Positions 8,431-16,479 of a DNA stretch of 64,000 nt are shown here, piece by piece. How positions within the stretch are numbered: position 1 is the stretch's first letter; every line of letters starts with the position of its first letter. A model generated the notes under the pieces. It was not told the DNA's origin, did no database searches, and saw only the letters and a program-made list of their open reading frames with translations. The position numbers were made by a program, and so were the translations under genes. The stretch lies in the NCBI GenBank assembly GCA_963772825.1, contig CAVYYX010000022.1, positions 228,260-292,259 of the forward strand, read 5' to 3'. This stretch comes from Desertimonas sp963772825. Its GTDB lineage: Bacteria > Actinomycetota > Acidimicrobiia > Acidimicrobiales > Ilumatobacteraceae.

Positions 8431-9242
8431 ACGAGCCGCCTACGCAACAGGGTCGAGATGCGGTCGACGATGAACACGACGATGACGAACATCACGACGA
8501 TGCCCCACACCGCTTCCCAGTTGTTCTGCGACTTGAAGAACTCGATGCGTTCGCCGATGCCGCCTGCGCCGACGAGGCCGATCACGCTCGACGCCCGCAG
8601 GTTGAGCTCGAACGCATACAGCGAGTACGACGCGTAGGCGGGCAGGATCTGCGGCACGACGGCCGTGCGCAGCATCTGGGTGTGCCGCGCTCCACTGGCG
8701 TTGGCCGCCTCCAGCGGGCCCGAGTCGATGCCGTCGAGCGTGTCGGCCGTGAGCTTGGTGACGACGGCGATCGAGAAGAAGAACAACGACAACAGACCGG
8801 GAAGCGCTCCGATCCCGACCGCCGACACGAACAGCAGCGCCCAGAGGATGTCCGGGAAGGCGCGGATGACGTTCGTGACGGCGCGTACGACGAAGCGCAC
8901 CACGCGGTTCGGTGCGCTGAACCGCGTGGACCACAGCGCCAGAGGAAGCGCTACGACGACCCCGGCCGACGTGCCGAGGATGGCGAAGCGCAGCGTCTCC
9001 ACGAACGCCGCCCGGGTGCGGGCCGAGAACACTTGGTCCCAGTCGGTGTTCGGGATCGCCGAGATCACTGGGTTCTCGTTGCCGAATTGCTCGATGACCC
9101 CGCGCAGCGAAAAGCCGGTGCCGTACTCCCAGTCCCACACGGTCAACAGCGTGAGGACGACGACGGCGAGCCCGACACCGATGCCGAACAGACTCGGACG
9201 TGGCTTGCGCGGACGGGTCCGGCCAGCCTCCACCACGGTCAC
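8427..9242 (-). CDS. phnE: phosphonate-type ABC transporter permease (first)
   Basis: A 271-residue permease with an N-terminal membrane helix (about residues 20-40) and a permease domain carrying SGPLEAANASGARHTQMLR and SSVIGLVGAGGIGERIEFF, the EAA-loop motif that contacts the ATPase. Related to, but clearly diverged from, the second permease, so the transporter likely works as a PhnE heterodimer. ATG/GTG-TGA overlaps with phnC upstream and the second phnE downstream show one operon on the minus strand. Confidence 0.9.
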   Translation of the reverse strand: MTVVEAGRTRPRKPRPSLFGIGVGLAVVVLTLLTVWDWEYGTGFSLRGVIEQFGNENPVISAIPNTDWDQVFSARTRAAFVETLRFAILGTSAGVVVALPLALWSTRFSAPNRVVRFVVRAVTNVIRAFPDILWALLFVSAVGIGALPGLLSLFFFSIAVVTKLTADTLDGIDSGPLEAANASGARHTQMLRTAVVPQILPAYASYSLYAFELNLRASSVIGLVGAGGIGERIEFFKSQNNWEAVWGIVVMFVIVVFIVDRISTLLRRRLV

Positions 9243-10018
9243 AGCGCAGCGGCCTCCTTGTCCATCGTGTCGTCCGCCGTCAGGCTGCGGCCGTAGATCG
9301 TCTCGAAGACGGTGGCGTCCGCCTCGCTGCCTGGGCCGTCGAACACGACGGTGCCGGCGCGCAACCCGATGATCCGGTCGGCGTAAGCGGTGGCAAGGTC
9401 GAGGAAGTGCAGATTGACGATCGTCGTGATGCCGAGCTCGCGGTTGATCCGCTGCAGGTCGCGCATCACGACGTGGCTCGTCGGCGGGTCGAGCGACGCC
9501 ACCGGCTCGTCGGCGAGGATCACCTGCGGTTGCTGGGCGAGTGCCCTGGCGATACCGACTCGCTGGCGTTGCCCGCCGGAAAGGTTGGACGCACGCACGT
9601 AGGCCTTCTCGACGATCTCGACGCGCTCCAGCGATCGCATGGCGATCTCGACGTCGTCGGCGGGATAGAGGCCGAACAACGTGCGCAAGGTCGACACCCG
9701 GTGCAGCCGGCCCATCAGCACGTTGTTCAGCACGGTCGTGCGATTGACGAGGTTGAACGACTGGAAGATCATCCCGACGTCGGCGCGCAGGTTGCGCATC
9801 TGGCGGCGGGACAGTCCGGTGACGTCGACGCCGTTGACCTCGAGGTGCCCGGACGTCAGCGGCACCAGGCCGTTGATCGCCCGCACGAGCGTCGACTTGC
9901 CCGCTCCGGACAGCCCGACGACGACGACGAACTCGCCGTCGGCGATCTCCAGGTCGACGTTCCTCAGAGCGTGCACCCCGCCGTCGTAGGTGACGCTGGC
10001 TTGCTGAAACCTGATCAT
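9239..10018 (-). CDS. phnC: phosphonate-type ABC transporter ATP-binding protein
   Basis: ATPase subunit that powers PhnE. Walker A GLSGAGKST, Q-loop MIFQSFNLV, signature LSGGQRQRVGIARAL, Walker B VILADEPVASLD and the switch histidine in IVNLHFLDLA are all present in 259 residues. GGAGGCGAC directly precedes the ATG. The sequence GATCATGTCGCCT covering this start recurs 92 bases upstream on the far side of a family A repeat (see findings), so the start region is duplicated. Confidence 0.93.
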   Translation of the reverse strand: MIRFQQASVTYDGGVHALRNVDLEIADGEFVVVVGLSGAGKSTLVRAINGLVPLTSGHLEVNGVDVTGLSRRQMRNLRADVGMIFQSFNLVNRTTVLNNVLMGRLHRVSTLRTLFGLYPADDVEIAMRSLERVEIVEKAYVRASNLSGGQRQRVGIARALAQQPQVILADEPVASLDPPTSHVVMRDLQRINRELGITTIVNLHFLDLATAYADRIIGLRAGTVVFDGPGSEADATVFETIYGRSLTADDTMDKEAAAL

Positions 10019-10117
10019 GTCGCCTCCTCCGCGATTGCGAGCGAGCGAGCGCTAGCGAGTGAGCGGCCGGCCACGGCCTGCGTGGCCGGGGAACGCATTG
10101 AACCGATCATGTCGCCT
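10013..10117. repeat. family A repeat A2 bracketed by a 13-bp direct repeat
   Basis: GATCATGTCGCCT occurs at 10013-10025 and again at 10105-10117. Between them, 10035-10099 holds an intact family A element: GCGAGCGAGCGAGCGCTAGC on the left and GGCCTGCGTGGCCGGGGAAC on the right. The flanking repeat is the phnC ribosome binding and start region, so the arrangement looks like an insertion with target duplication or a local duplication around the element. Confidence 0.7.
10015..10110 (-). CDS. 31-residue leader ORF created by the family A element, coupled to phnC
   Basis: The distal copy of the duplicated phnC start (ATG at 10110-10108) opens a 31-codon frame beginning MIGSMRSPATQ that runs through the repeat and ends in TGA at 10017-10015, overlapping the phnC ATG as ATGA. 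GGCAGGCGAC precedes its ATG just as GGAGGCGAC precedes phnC. Whether it is translated is unknown; the overlap would couple it to phnC. Confidence 0.35.
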   Translation of the reverse strand: MIGSMRSPATQAVAGRSLASARSLAIAEEAT

Positions 10118-10130
10118 GCCCGTAAAGTCG

Positions 10131-10166
10131 CCGGGCCGGGGCGCTCCGTGGAACACCCCGGCCCGG
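10131..10166 (-). terminator. strong hairpin between phnD and phnC
   Basis: CCGGGCCGGGG at 10131-10141 pairs perfectly with CCCCGGCCCGG at 10156-10166. It lies 37 bases after the phnD stop on the minus strand and has no T-run, so partial termination or mRNA 3'-end protection is more likely than full termination. Such a site would raise binding protein over transporter expression. Confidence 0.5.
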
Positions 10167-10202
10167 GAAGGTTGTGTCGTCGCTGGAGTCGACGTCAGTC
10201 GC

Positions 10203-12883
10203 TCACTCCAGAAGGTCGGCCAGCTCCGTGCGCAGCTCGCGGATCACGTCGAAGTCGGCGGAGTCGACCGGCTGCAGGCCGTCGATCTCGTAGAGGTCCG
10301 GGTCGGCCAGCAGGGCGGCTCCCTCGGGATCCTCGGCGATGTCGAGGAACGCTGCGGTGATCGCCTCCTTGAGGTCCTCCGGGAGATCGCCGGCGACGGC
10401 GAAGCCGTCGTTGGGGATCGGGAACGACCAGGCGAACACGACGACCTGTTCGCCAACGTCGGGGATCTGCTCGACCAGCCCGGTTCGTGCGTCGTTGAAC
10501 GAGACGCCGACATCGGCGTCTCCGTCGTACACCGCCTGCACCGTGGCGTCATGTGTGCCAGCGAACTGAGCGGTGATGTCGGCGACAGGATCGACGCCCT
10601 GGTTGAGCAGCTGCAGTGCCGGCACGAGGTAGCCGGATGCCGAGCCCTGGTCGACGAAGGCGACGGTCTTGCCAGCGACGTCTGCGAGGTGCTCCTCACC
10701 GATCGGGCCGTCCGCCGCGCTCGTGGCGTCGAGGACGCCGTTGCAGAACAGGAACCCCTCCTCGTCGGCCACTGGCTCGTCCGAGCAGTAGGTGTCCGGG
10801 TCGTTGGTGAACCACTGCGTGACGTACTCGAACGAGCCGAACCGCTCGGACTGCAGGATCAGATCGGCACCAGCCTCGTCTTCGGCCTGGACCATCTGCA
10901 CCGGGCCGAGACCGCCGGCGACCTGGGCCTGACCGGACTGCAGGGCGACGATCACGCCGGCGTAGTCCGTCGGGACCAGGGCCTCGACCTCGACACCGAG
11001 GCGTTCCTCGAGCAACTCGGCGAGCGGCTCGGCGGTGGCGATCAGGCCACCGGCCTCCGATGACGGCGTCAGCGTGAACGTCAGCGTCTCGGGCCAGTCG
11101 GGACCGGGGGTGACCGGGAAGACGATGCCGCTGGCCGACCCTGCGTCCCCGGCTTCGCTGGTCGCCGTCGCGTCGCTCGGCCCGGTGCCGTCCGTTGGCT
11201 CGGTGCCGTCGGTCGGCTCGGTGCCGTCGGTGGGCGCCGAGGTCGCCGGGGCTGCTTCGGTGGTTGCCGGGGCCAGGGCGTCGGCCTGTGACGGCGGCAC
11301 CAGCGTCGCATCGATGAGGTACAGCGTGCCGTTGGCGATCGGGATGTCACCGCACACCGCGGCGGCCTCGTCGTTGATCACCAGGGTGTCGGCCTCCAGG
11401 GTGAAGTTGAGCTCCTCACCCTCCAGGGTCACCGCCGAACCTTCGGCGGCGAGATCCTCGCTCGACAGCGACTCTCCCTCGACCACGTGGAAGCTGAGCA
11501 CTTCGGCGAGCACCTCCGGATCAGAGGTCAGCGCCGACCGCTGGTCGGGCGTGAGCTCGATGAACGCACTGTTGATCGGCGCGAACACCGTGAACGGGCC
11601 TTCACCGTCGAGCGCCTCGAGCAGTTCGGCCCTGGTGAGCAGCTGCTGCAGGGTGGACGTCTCGAGGTTGTTGGTGATCGCCGTGCCGGCGGCGTCGTCG
11701 GCGAGCTCGGCAAGGGCGCCCTCGCCGAAGTCCGGCAGCTCGGCGCACTCCGGGCCGGTACCGACGACTTCGGCCGGCACGCTGCTCCCGGTTGGTGCGC
11801 TGCTCTCGGTCGGGGCCGACGTGGCCACCCCGGAGGTCTCGCGGCTGGTCCGCTGGTCTCGACCGCCTCGGCTGCCAGCTCCGTGGTTTCGACGGCGCTG
11901 GTTTCGACGGCGCTGGTTTCGACGGCGCTGGTTTCGACGGCGGCGATAGCCGGTCCGCTGGTCTCAACGGCCTCGGCTGCCGGCTCCGTTGTCTCGACGG
12001 TCGTTTCGACGGCGGTGGTTTCGACGGCTCTGGTTTCGACGGCGGTGGTGTCGACGGCGCTGGTCTCGACGGCCTCGGCTGCCGGCTCCGTCGTTTCGAC
12101 GGTGGTTTCGACGGCGGTGGTTTCGAGGCGGTCGTTTCGACGGCGGTGGTGTCGACGGCCCGGTGGTGTCCGGGGCTGCGGTCGTTTCGACGGCGGTGGT
12201 GTCGACGGCCTCGGTGGTGTCCGGGGCTGCGGTCGTTTCGACGGCGGTGGTGTCGACGGCCTCGGTGGTGTCCGGGGCTGCGGTCGTTTCGACGGCGGTG
12301 GTGTCGACGGCCTCGGTGGTGTCCGGGGCTGCGGTCGTTTCGGCGGCGGTTTCGACGGCCGCTTCGGTGGTCTCGACGGCGCTGGTCTCGACGGCCTCGG
12401 CTGCCGGCTGCCGTTGTCTCGACGGCGGTTGTCTCGACGGTCGTATCCGCGGCGGTGGTGTCGACAGCGCTGGTCTCGACGGCTGGCGACGGCGGGTCCG
12501 CTGGTCTCGACCGCCGCTGGCTCGATCCGCTGGTCTCGACGGTGTCTGCGGCGGCTCCGCTGGTTTCGACGGCCGCGACGCGGTCCGCTGGTCTCGACGG
12601 CTGGGTCGCTGGTCTCGACTGCTGCGGCGCTGGTCTCGACCGCCGCTGGCTCGACCCGGCTTCGGTGGTGTCTCGACGGCGGCTACGCCGGCTTCGGTGG
12701 TGTCGGCTCCGGCACCCGCCACGGTGGTGTCAGCGCCAGCGGGTGCGACGGTTGCGGGTCTTCGGCGCCAGCGGCTGTCGCTTCGACGGCCACCGTGTCG
12801 GCGGCGTCATCGTCGTCGTCGCCGCAGGCCGCGAATATCAGCGTTCCGGCTGCAGCGATCGCGATGAGCGAACGGTGTTTCAT
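10203..12883 (-). CDS. phnD: PhnD-type binding lipoprotein with FAS1 domain and repetitive stalk; frame broken in the stalk
   Basis: Starts at ATG 12883 with a lipoprotein signal peptide (MKHRSLIAIAAAGTLIFAAC, then GDDDDD). About 310 codons of Val-Glu-Thr-Thr-Ala-rich repeats follow, then from 11828 an uninterrupted frame to 10203. That frame encodes a fasciclin (FAS1) domain (TVFAPINSAF and YLIDATLVPP), an Ala/Thr/Pro linker and a PhnD-type phosphonate-binding domain (from about LTFTLTPSSEAGGL, ending ELADLLE). In the stalk the Val-Glu-Thr frame shifts at about 11845, 12127, 12160, 12412, near 12490-12600 (several), near 12665 and near 12757, each by one base. Without repair only 10203-11828 (541 residues) would be called and it would lack a signal peptide. 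FAS1 fused to PhnD is unusual; FAS1 suggests adhesion to surface polymers. Confidence 0.75.
12127..12355 (-). repeat. 51-bp tandem repeat encoding a Thr/Glu/Ala/Val stalk
   Basis: Four copies of a 51-base unit (starting near 12151, 12201, 12252 and 12303) encode VETTAAPDTTEAVDTTA on the minus strand. The first spacing is 50 bases, one base short, where the reading frame also slips. Shorter VETS/VETT units continue on both sides from about 11880 to 12680. Confidence 0.85.
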
Positions 12884-12985
12884 CCTTGAGTTCCTTCCGT
12901 CAGGTGGCCCTGATCCTGTGCCCGGTTACGGGTGCGCCGTCAACATAGTTGACGGCGGCCCGTCGGGCGATCTCCGGAGCCCAGC

Positions 12986-13537
12986 TCATGAGCGTGACTC
13001 GACGAACGCCCGGAACGTTGGCCAGTCGACGATCTCGGCGGTCCCGTCGACGGGCTCGTTCCACGGCCGGACCATCCGGCAGATGGCAGCGGTCGGGCGA
13101 TGGCGGACGAGCTCTGGCAAGACGATTGGCGAGTCGTCGAGGTAGACGTCGCAGTCGATTCCGTACTTCCGATAGCGGATGTGGATCTCTTCCGTTGGCA
13201 GTTCGTGATCGGCGATCCAGCGCAACGTGTCCGGAATCGCCCAGTGCGGCTTGGCGGTCAAAACGACGATGCGATGACCGGCGTCGCGCAAGGCGTGCAA
13301 GGTCGCCAGTGCGTCGGGGTACGGCTCGAGGTGCCGGAAGATCGACGGGCGGTCGTCGGTCGCCTGCGCCCACCGCCAGAACGCTTGCATGTCGGCGAAG
13401 CCACCGAGCTCGTGGAGGTTGTCCCACGACACGACCATCTCCGGCTTCAGCTCGCTGCCGAACTCGGCCATGTGCAGCTGCATCCACCCGGCGTTGAAGT
13501 CACACACCACGCCGTCGAGATCGATCCCCAGTCGCAC
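12986..13537 (-). CDS. HAD-superfamily 5'(3')-deoxyribonucleotidase-like phosphatase
   Basis: A 183-residue cytosolic HAD phosphatase. Motif I is LGIDLDGVVCDFN (nucleophile Asp6, Asp8 as acid/base), motif II lies in IVVLTAKPH and motif IV in DVYLDDSP. The short cap and overall size resemble the 5'(3')-nucleotidase (NT5C) family, which dephosphorylates deoxyribonucleotides; substrate is inferred only. It is transcribed in the same direction as phnD and ends 102 bases before the phnD start. Confidence 0.8.
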   Translation of the reverse strand: MRLGIDLDGVVCDFNAGWMQLHMAEFGSELKPEMVVSWDNLHELGGFADMQAFWRWAQATDDRPSIFRHLEPYPDALATLHALRDAGHRIVVLTAKPHWAIPDTLRWIADHELPTEEIHIRYRKYGIDCDVYLDDSPIVLPELVRHRPTAAICRMVRPWNEPVDGTAEIVDWPTFRAFVESRS

Positions 13538-13686
13538 TGGCCAGAGTCCTACCAGCCGAGCTCGATGATCACGCCGTCTTATCCGTTATCCGTCTGCGTC
13601 GGGGTTCTGTTGAGTTGAGCCGGCGTTTTCTGACGCCGCGGCTCCACAGAACTGCTTGGCTCGGCGTGCCAAGGTAGAACGTCGGC

Positions 13687-14247
13687 GTGGACCGGCCGGT
13701 CGTGCTCGCTTCATCGTCGCCACGACGGCGCGAGCTGTTGGCGCTGCTCGGTGTCGCGTTCGACGTCGTCGCCCCCGACCTCGACGAGACGCCGTTGCCC
13801 GGCGAGACGCCGCTCGAACTCGTCGTCCGCCTCGCCGCCGCCAAGGCCTCGGCAGTCGCCGATCGATGCCCCGGAGCCGTCGTGATCGGCGCCGACACCG
13901 CCGTCGACGTCGCGGGCGAGATCTACGGCAAGCCGATCGACCCCACCGACGCCAGCCGGATGTTGCGGGCGTTGAGCGGGCGGACCCACGTCGTACACAC
14001 GGGGGTGGCCGTCGCCGCCGATGGTGAGACATCGACGGCGAACACGTCCAGCGAGGTGGCGTTCGCGTCGCTCACCGACGACGACATCCAGTGGTACCTC
14101 GGCACCGGCGAGCCCTTCGACAAGGCGGGTGCCTACGCCCTCCAGGGCGCAGGCGGGGTCTTCGTTCAGTGGGTTCGCGGCAGTGTCAGCGGGGTCCTCG
14201 GCCTCCCGCTTCACGAGACGTCATGTCTCCTCCGGGACCTCGATTAG
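13687..14247 (+). CDS. maf: Maf-family nucleoside triphosphate pyrophosphatase
   Basis: Hydrolyses non-canonical or UTP/dTTP nucleotides to monophosphates. The family signature LASSSPRRRELL opens the protein and GADTAVDVAGEIYGKP plus YLGTGEPFDKAGAYALQG complete the active site; 186 residues is standard. GTG start at 13687 lies 7 bases after TAGAAC (13674-13679), with no clear Shine-Dalgarno. Its stop falls inside the first CIRCE-like element of groESL. Confidence 0.93.
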   Translation: MDRPVVLASSSPRRRELLALLGVAFDVVAPDLDETPLPGETPLELVVRLAAAKASAVADRCPGAVVIGADTAVDVAGEIYGKPIDPTDASRMLRALSGRTHVVHTGVAVAADGETSTANTSSEVAFASLTDDDIQWYLGTGEPFDKAGAYALQGAGGVFVQWVRGSVSGVLGLPLHETSCLLRDLD

Positions 14248-14270
14248 CACTCTCGGGGTCCGGTTGCTAA
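14244..14270 (+). promoter_or_regulatory. imperfect CIRCE element overlapping the maf stop
   Basis: TTAGCACTC at 14244-14252, nine-base spacer, GGTTGCTAA at 14262-14270. The second arm matches the consensus GAGTGCTAA at seven of nine positions. It starts 49 bases before the perfect CIRCE, about five helical turns away. Confidence 0.6.
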
Positions 14271-14292
14271 CGCTGCTCGGCGGGGCGTACGC

Positions 14293-14319
14293 TTAGCACT
14301 CGCACTCCTGGAGTGCTAA
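14293..14319 (+). promoter_or_regulatory. perfect CIRCE operator (HrcA site) of groESL
   Basis: TTAGCACTC at 14293-14301, nine-base spacer, GAGTGCTAA at 14311-14319, an exact match to the consensus bound by the heat-shock repressor HrcA. It sits 50 bases before the groES start, where it can block transcription at normal temperature. No hrcA gene is in the window. Confidence 0.93.
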
Positions 14320-14368
14320 CCACCCAAACCGCCCTGATCCGCGACCTGCCAATGGAGGCATGTACCAG

Positions 14369-14662
14369 ATGAACCTGAAGCCGCTCGATGACCGCATCGT
14401 CGTTCTGCCCAATGAGGCCGAGCAGACGACCGCATCCGGTCTCGTCATCCCCGACACCGCCAAGGAAAAGCCCCAGCAGGGCAAAGTGCTGGCGGTCGGC
14501 CCGGGCAAGCGCACCGAAAACACCGGCGAACTGGTCCCCGTCGGCATCGACGTCGGTCAGACCGTCCTGTACTCCAAGTACGGCGGCACCGAAGTCACCG
14601 TCGACGGCGAGGATCTTTTGATCCTCGCCAGCCGTGACGTCCTGGCGATCGTCGAGGTCTGA
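14369..14662 (+). CDS. groES: co-chaperonin GroES
   Basis: Ten-kDa lid of the GroEL folding chamber. The mobile loop region EAEQTTASGLVIPDTAKEKP and the C-terminal YSKYGGTEVTVDGEDLLIL are clear. ATG 14369 gives 97 residues; an in-frame ATG at 14360 is possible, but GGAGG at 14354-14358 leaves only one base to it and ten to 14369. Controlled by the CIRCE site upstream and followed four bases later by groEL. Confidence 0.96.
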   Translation: MNLKPLDDRIVVLPNEAEQTTASGLVIPDTAKEKPQQGKVLAVGPGKRTENTGELVPVGIDVGQTVLYSKYGGTEVTVDGEDLLILASRDVLAIVEV

Positions 14663-14666
14663 GCAC

Positions 14667-16304
14667 ATGGCCAAGATCCTCAAGTTCGACGAAGAGGCTC
14701 GCCGCGCCCTCGAGGCCGGTGTCAACAAGTTGGCTGACGCCGTCAAGGTGACGCTCGGGCCGAAGGGCCGCAACGTCGTCCTCGACAAGAAGTGGGGCGC
14801 CCCGACGATCACCAACGACGGTGTGTCGATCGCCAAGGAGGTCGAGCTCGACGACCCGTTCGAGAACATGGGTGCCCAGCTCGTCAAGGAAGTGGCGACG
14901 AAGACCAACGACGTCGCCGGTGACGGCACGACGACGGCCACCGTGCTCGCCCAGGCGATGGTCCACAATGGGATGCGCAACGTCGCTGCCGGGGCCAACC
15001 CGATGAGCCTCAAGAAGGGCATCGAGAAGGCTGTCGCTGCCGCCGTCGAGTCGATCCAGTCGCAGTCCAAGGACGTCGACGAGAAGACCGACATCGCCGC
15101 GGTGGCGACGATCTCGGCCGCCGATCCGTCGATCGGCCAGGTCATCGCCGAGGCGATCGACAAGGTCGGCAAGGACGGGGTGGTCACCGTCGAGGAGTCG
15201 AACACGTTCGGCACCGAGCTGGAGTTCACCGAGGGGATGCAGTTCGACAAGGGCTACCTGTCGCCGTACTTCGTCACCGATCCGGAGCGCCAGGAGGTCG
15301 TCCTCGATCAGCCGTACCTGCTGATCCACCAGGCCAAGATCTCCACGGTGCAGTCGCTGCTGCCGGCGCTCGAAGGCGTGATGAAGACCGGCCGTCCGCT
15401 GGTGATCATCGCCGAGGACGTGGAGGGCGAGGCCCTCGCGACGCTCGTCGTCAACAAGATCCGCGGCACGTTCAGCGCCGCCGCCGTCAAGGCCCCAGGC
15501 TTTGGTGACCGCCGCAAGGCGATGCTCCAGGACATGGCCGTCCTCACCGGCGCCCAGGTGATCTCCGAGGACGTCGGGCTGAAGCTCGAGAACGTCACGC
15601 TCGATCTGCTCGGCACCGCCAAGCGGGTGATCATCTCCAAGGACAACACGACCATCGTCGATGGTGGGGGTACGAGCGAGGACGTGAGCGGGCGGATCAA
15701 GCAGATCAAGACCGAGATCGAGAACACCGACTCGGACTGGGATCGCGAGAAGCTGCAGGAGCGCCTGGCGAAGCTCGCCGGAGGCGTCGCCGTCATCCAG
15801 GTCGGCGCGGCCACCGAGGTCGAGCTGAAGGAGAAGAAGCACCGCATCGAGGACGCCGTGTCGGCGACCAAGGCGGCCATCGAGGAAGGCGTCGTCGCCG
15901 GTGGCGGTACCGCCCTCATCCGCGCTCGCGCCGCGGTGGCGACGGTGCTCGAGAAGCTCGAAGGCGACGAGGCCACCGGTGGCCGCATCGTCTACGACTC
16001 GCTGACCGCACCCACTCGGAACATCGCCGAGAACGCCGGCCTGGAAGGCGGCGTGTGGGTCAAGCAGGTCGAGTCGGCGAAGGGCCCCAACGGCCTCGAC
16101 GCCAACACGGGTGAGCTCACCAACCTGCTCAAGGCGGGGATCATCGACCCCGCCAAGGTGACCCGGGCGGCGCTGCAGAACGCCGCGTCGATCGCCGCGA
16201 TGGTGCTCACCACCGAGTCCCTCGTGGCCGACAAGCCCGAGCCCCCCGCCCCGGCCCCCGCCGGCGGTGCCCCCGGCATGGGCGGCATGCCAGGAATGAT
16301 GTGA
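14667..16304 (+). CDS. groEL: chaperonin GroEL, 60 kDa
   Basis: ATP-dependent folding chamber. Starts MAKILKFDEEARRALEAGV; the nucleotide motif VAGDGTTTATVLAQ and VVAGGGTALIRA are present, and it ends in the GGM-type tail GGAPGMGGMPGMM typical of the principal GroEL copy. 545 residues. Starts four bases after the groES stop; two hairpins follow the stop. Confidence 0.97.
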   Translation: MAKILKFDEEARRALEAGVNKLADAVKVTLGPKGRNVVLDKKWGAPTITNDGVSIAKEVELDDPFENMGAQLVKEVATKTNDVAGDGTTTATVLAQAMVHNGMRNVAAGANPMSLKKGIEKAVAAAVESIQSQSKDVDEKTDIAAVATISAADPSIGQVIAEAIDKVGKDGVVTVEESNTFGTELEFTEGMQFDKGYLSPYFVTDPERQEVVLDQPYLLIHQAKISTVQSLLPALEGVMKTGRPLVIIAEDVEGEALATLVVNKIRGTFSAAAVKAPGFGDRRKAMLQDMAVLTGAQVISEDVGLKLENVTLDLLGTAKRVIISKDNTTIVDGGGTSEDVSGRIKQIKTEIENTDSDWDREKLQERLAKLAGGVAVIQVGAATEVELKEKKHRIEDAVSATKAAIEEGVVAGGGTALIRARAAVATVLEKLEGDEATGGRIVYDSLTAPTRNIAENAGLEGGVWVKQVESAKGPNGLDANTGELTNLLKAGIIDPAKVTRAALQNAASIAAMVLTTESLVADKPEPPAPAPAGGAPGMGGMPGMM

Positions 16305-16309
16305 TGTTT

Positions 16310-16336
16310 CGCTCCGAAGGGAAGCCCTTCGGAGCG
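16310..16336 (+). terminator. hairpin after groEL
   Basis: CGCTCCGAAGGG at 16310-16321 pairs perfectly with CCCTTCGGAGCG at 16325-16336 across a three-base loop, six bases after the groEL stop. Confidence 0.6.
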
Positions 16337-16346
16337 AGCTCGAAGG

Positions 16347-16384
16347 ACGAGAGGGCCGGGCGACTTCGTCGCCCGGCCTCTCGC
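16347..16384 (+). terminator. second GC-rich hairpin after groEL
   Basis: GGGCCGGGCGAC pairs with GTCGCCCGGCC around a TTC loop, extended by GAGA/TCTC with one bulged base. It is a strong stem without a long T-run, as is common in high-GC actinobacteria. Confidence 0.65.
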
Positions 16385-16479
16385 TGTAAGGCATCTCTTC
16401 CGTCACTGGCGCCACCATCTTCAACGTGGTGATCGCCTCCCCACTGCCCTCGAACCTCGGCTTGTGCGACGCTGGGTCG

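Noticed and set aside
12127..12355. Possible CRISPR array (regular 51-bp spacing)
   Set aside because: The units are contiguous, without variable spacers, and encode protein in frame; no cas genes are nearby.
10203..12883. Pseudogene call for phnD because of its many frame shifts
   Set aside because: The FAS1 and PhnD domains and the signal peptide are intact and the shifts are confined to a repetitive GC-rich stalk prone to sequencing error, so a functional gene is more likely.
11035..13145. Plus-strand open frames over the phnD stalk, with Arg/Trp or Val/Ser/Thr repeats
   Set aside because: They are antisense or off-frame translations of the Val-Glu-Thr repeat; the minus strand continues into FAS1 and PhnD domains and starts with a lipoprotein signal.
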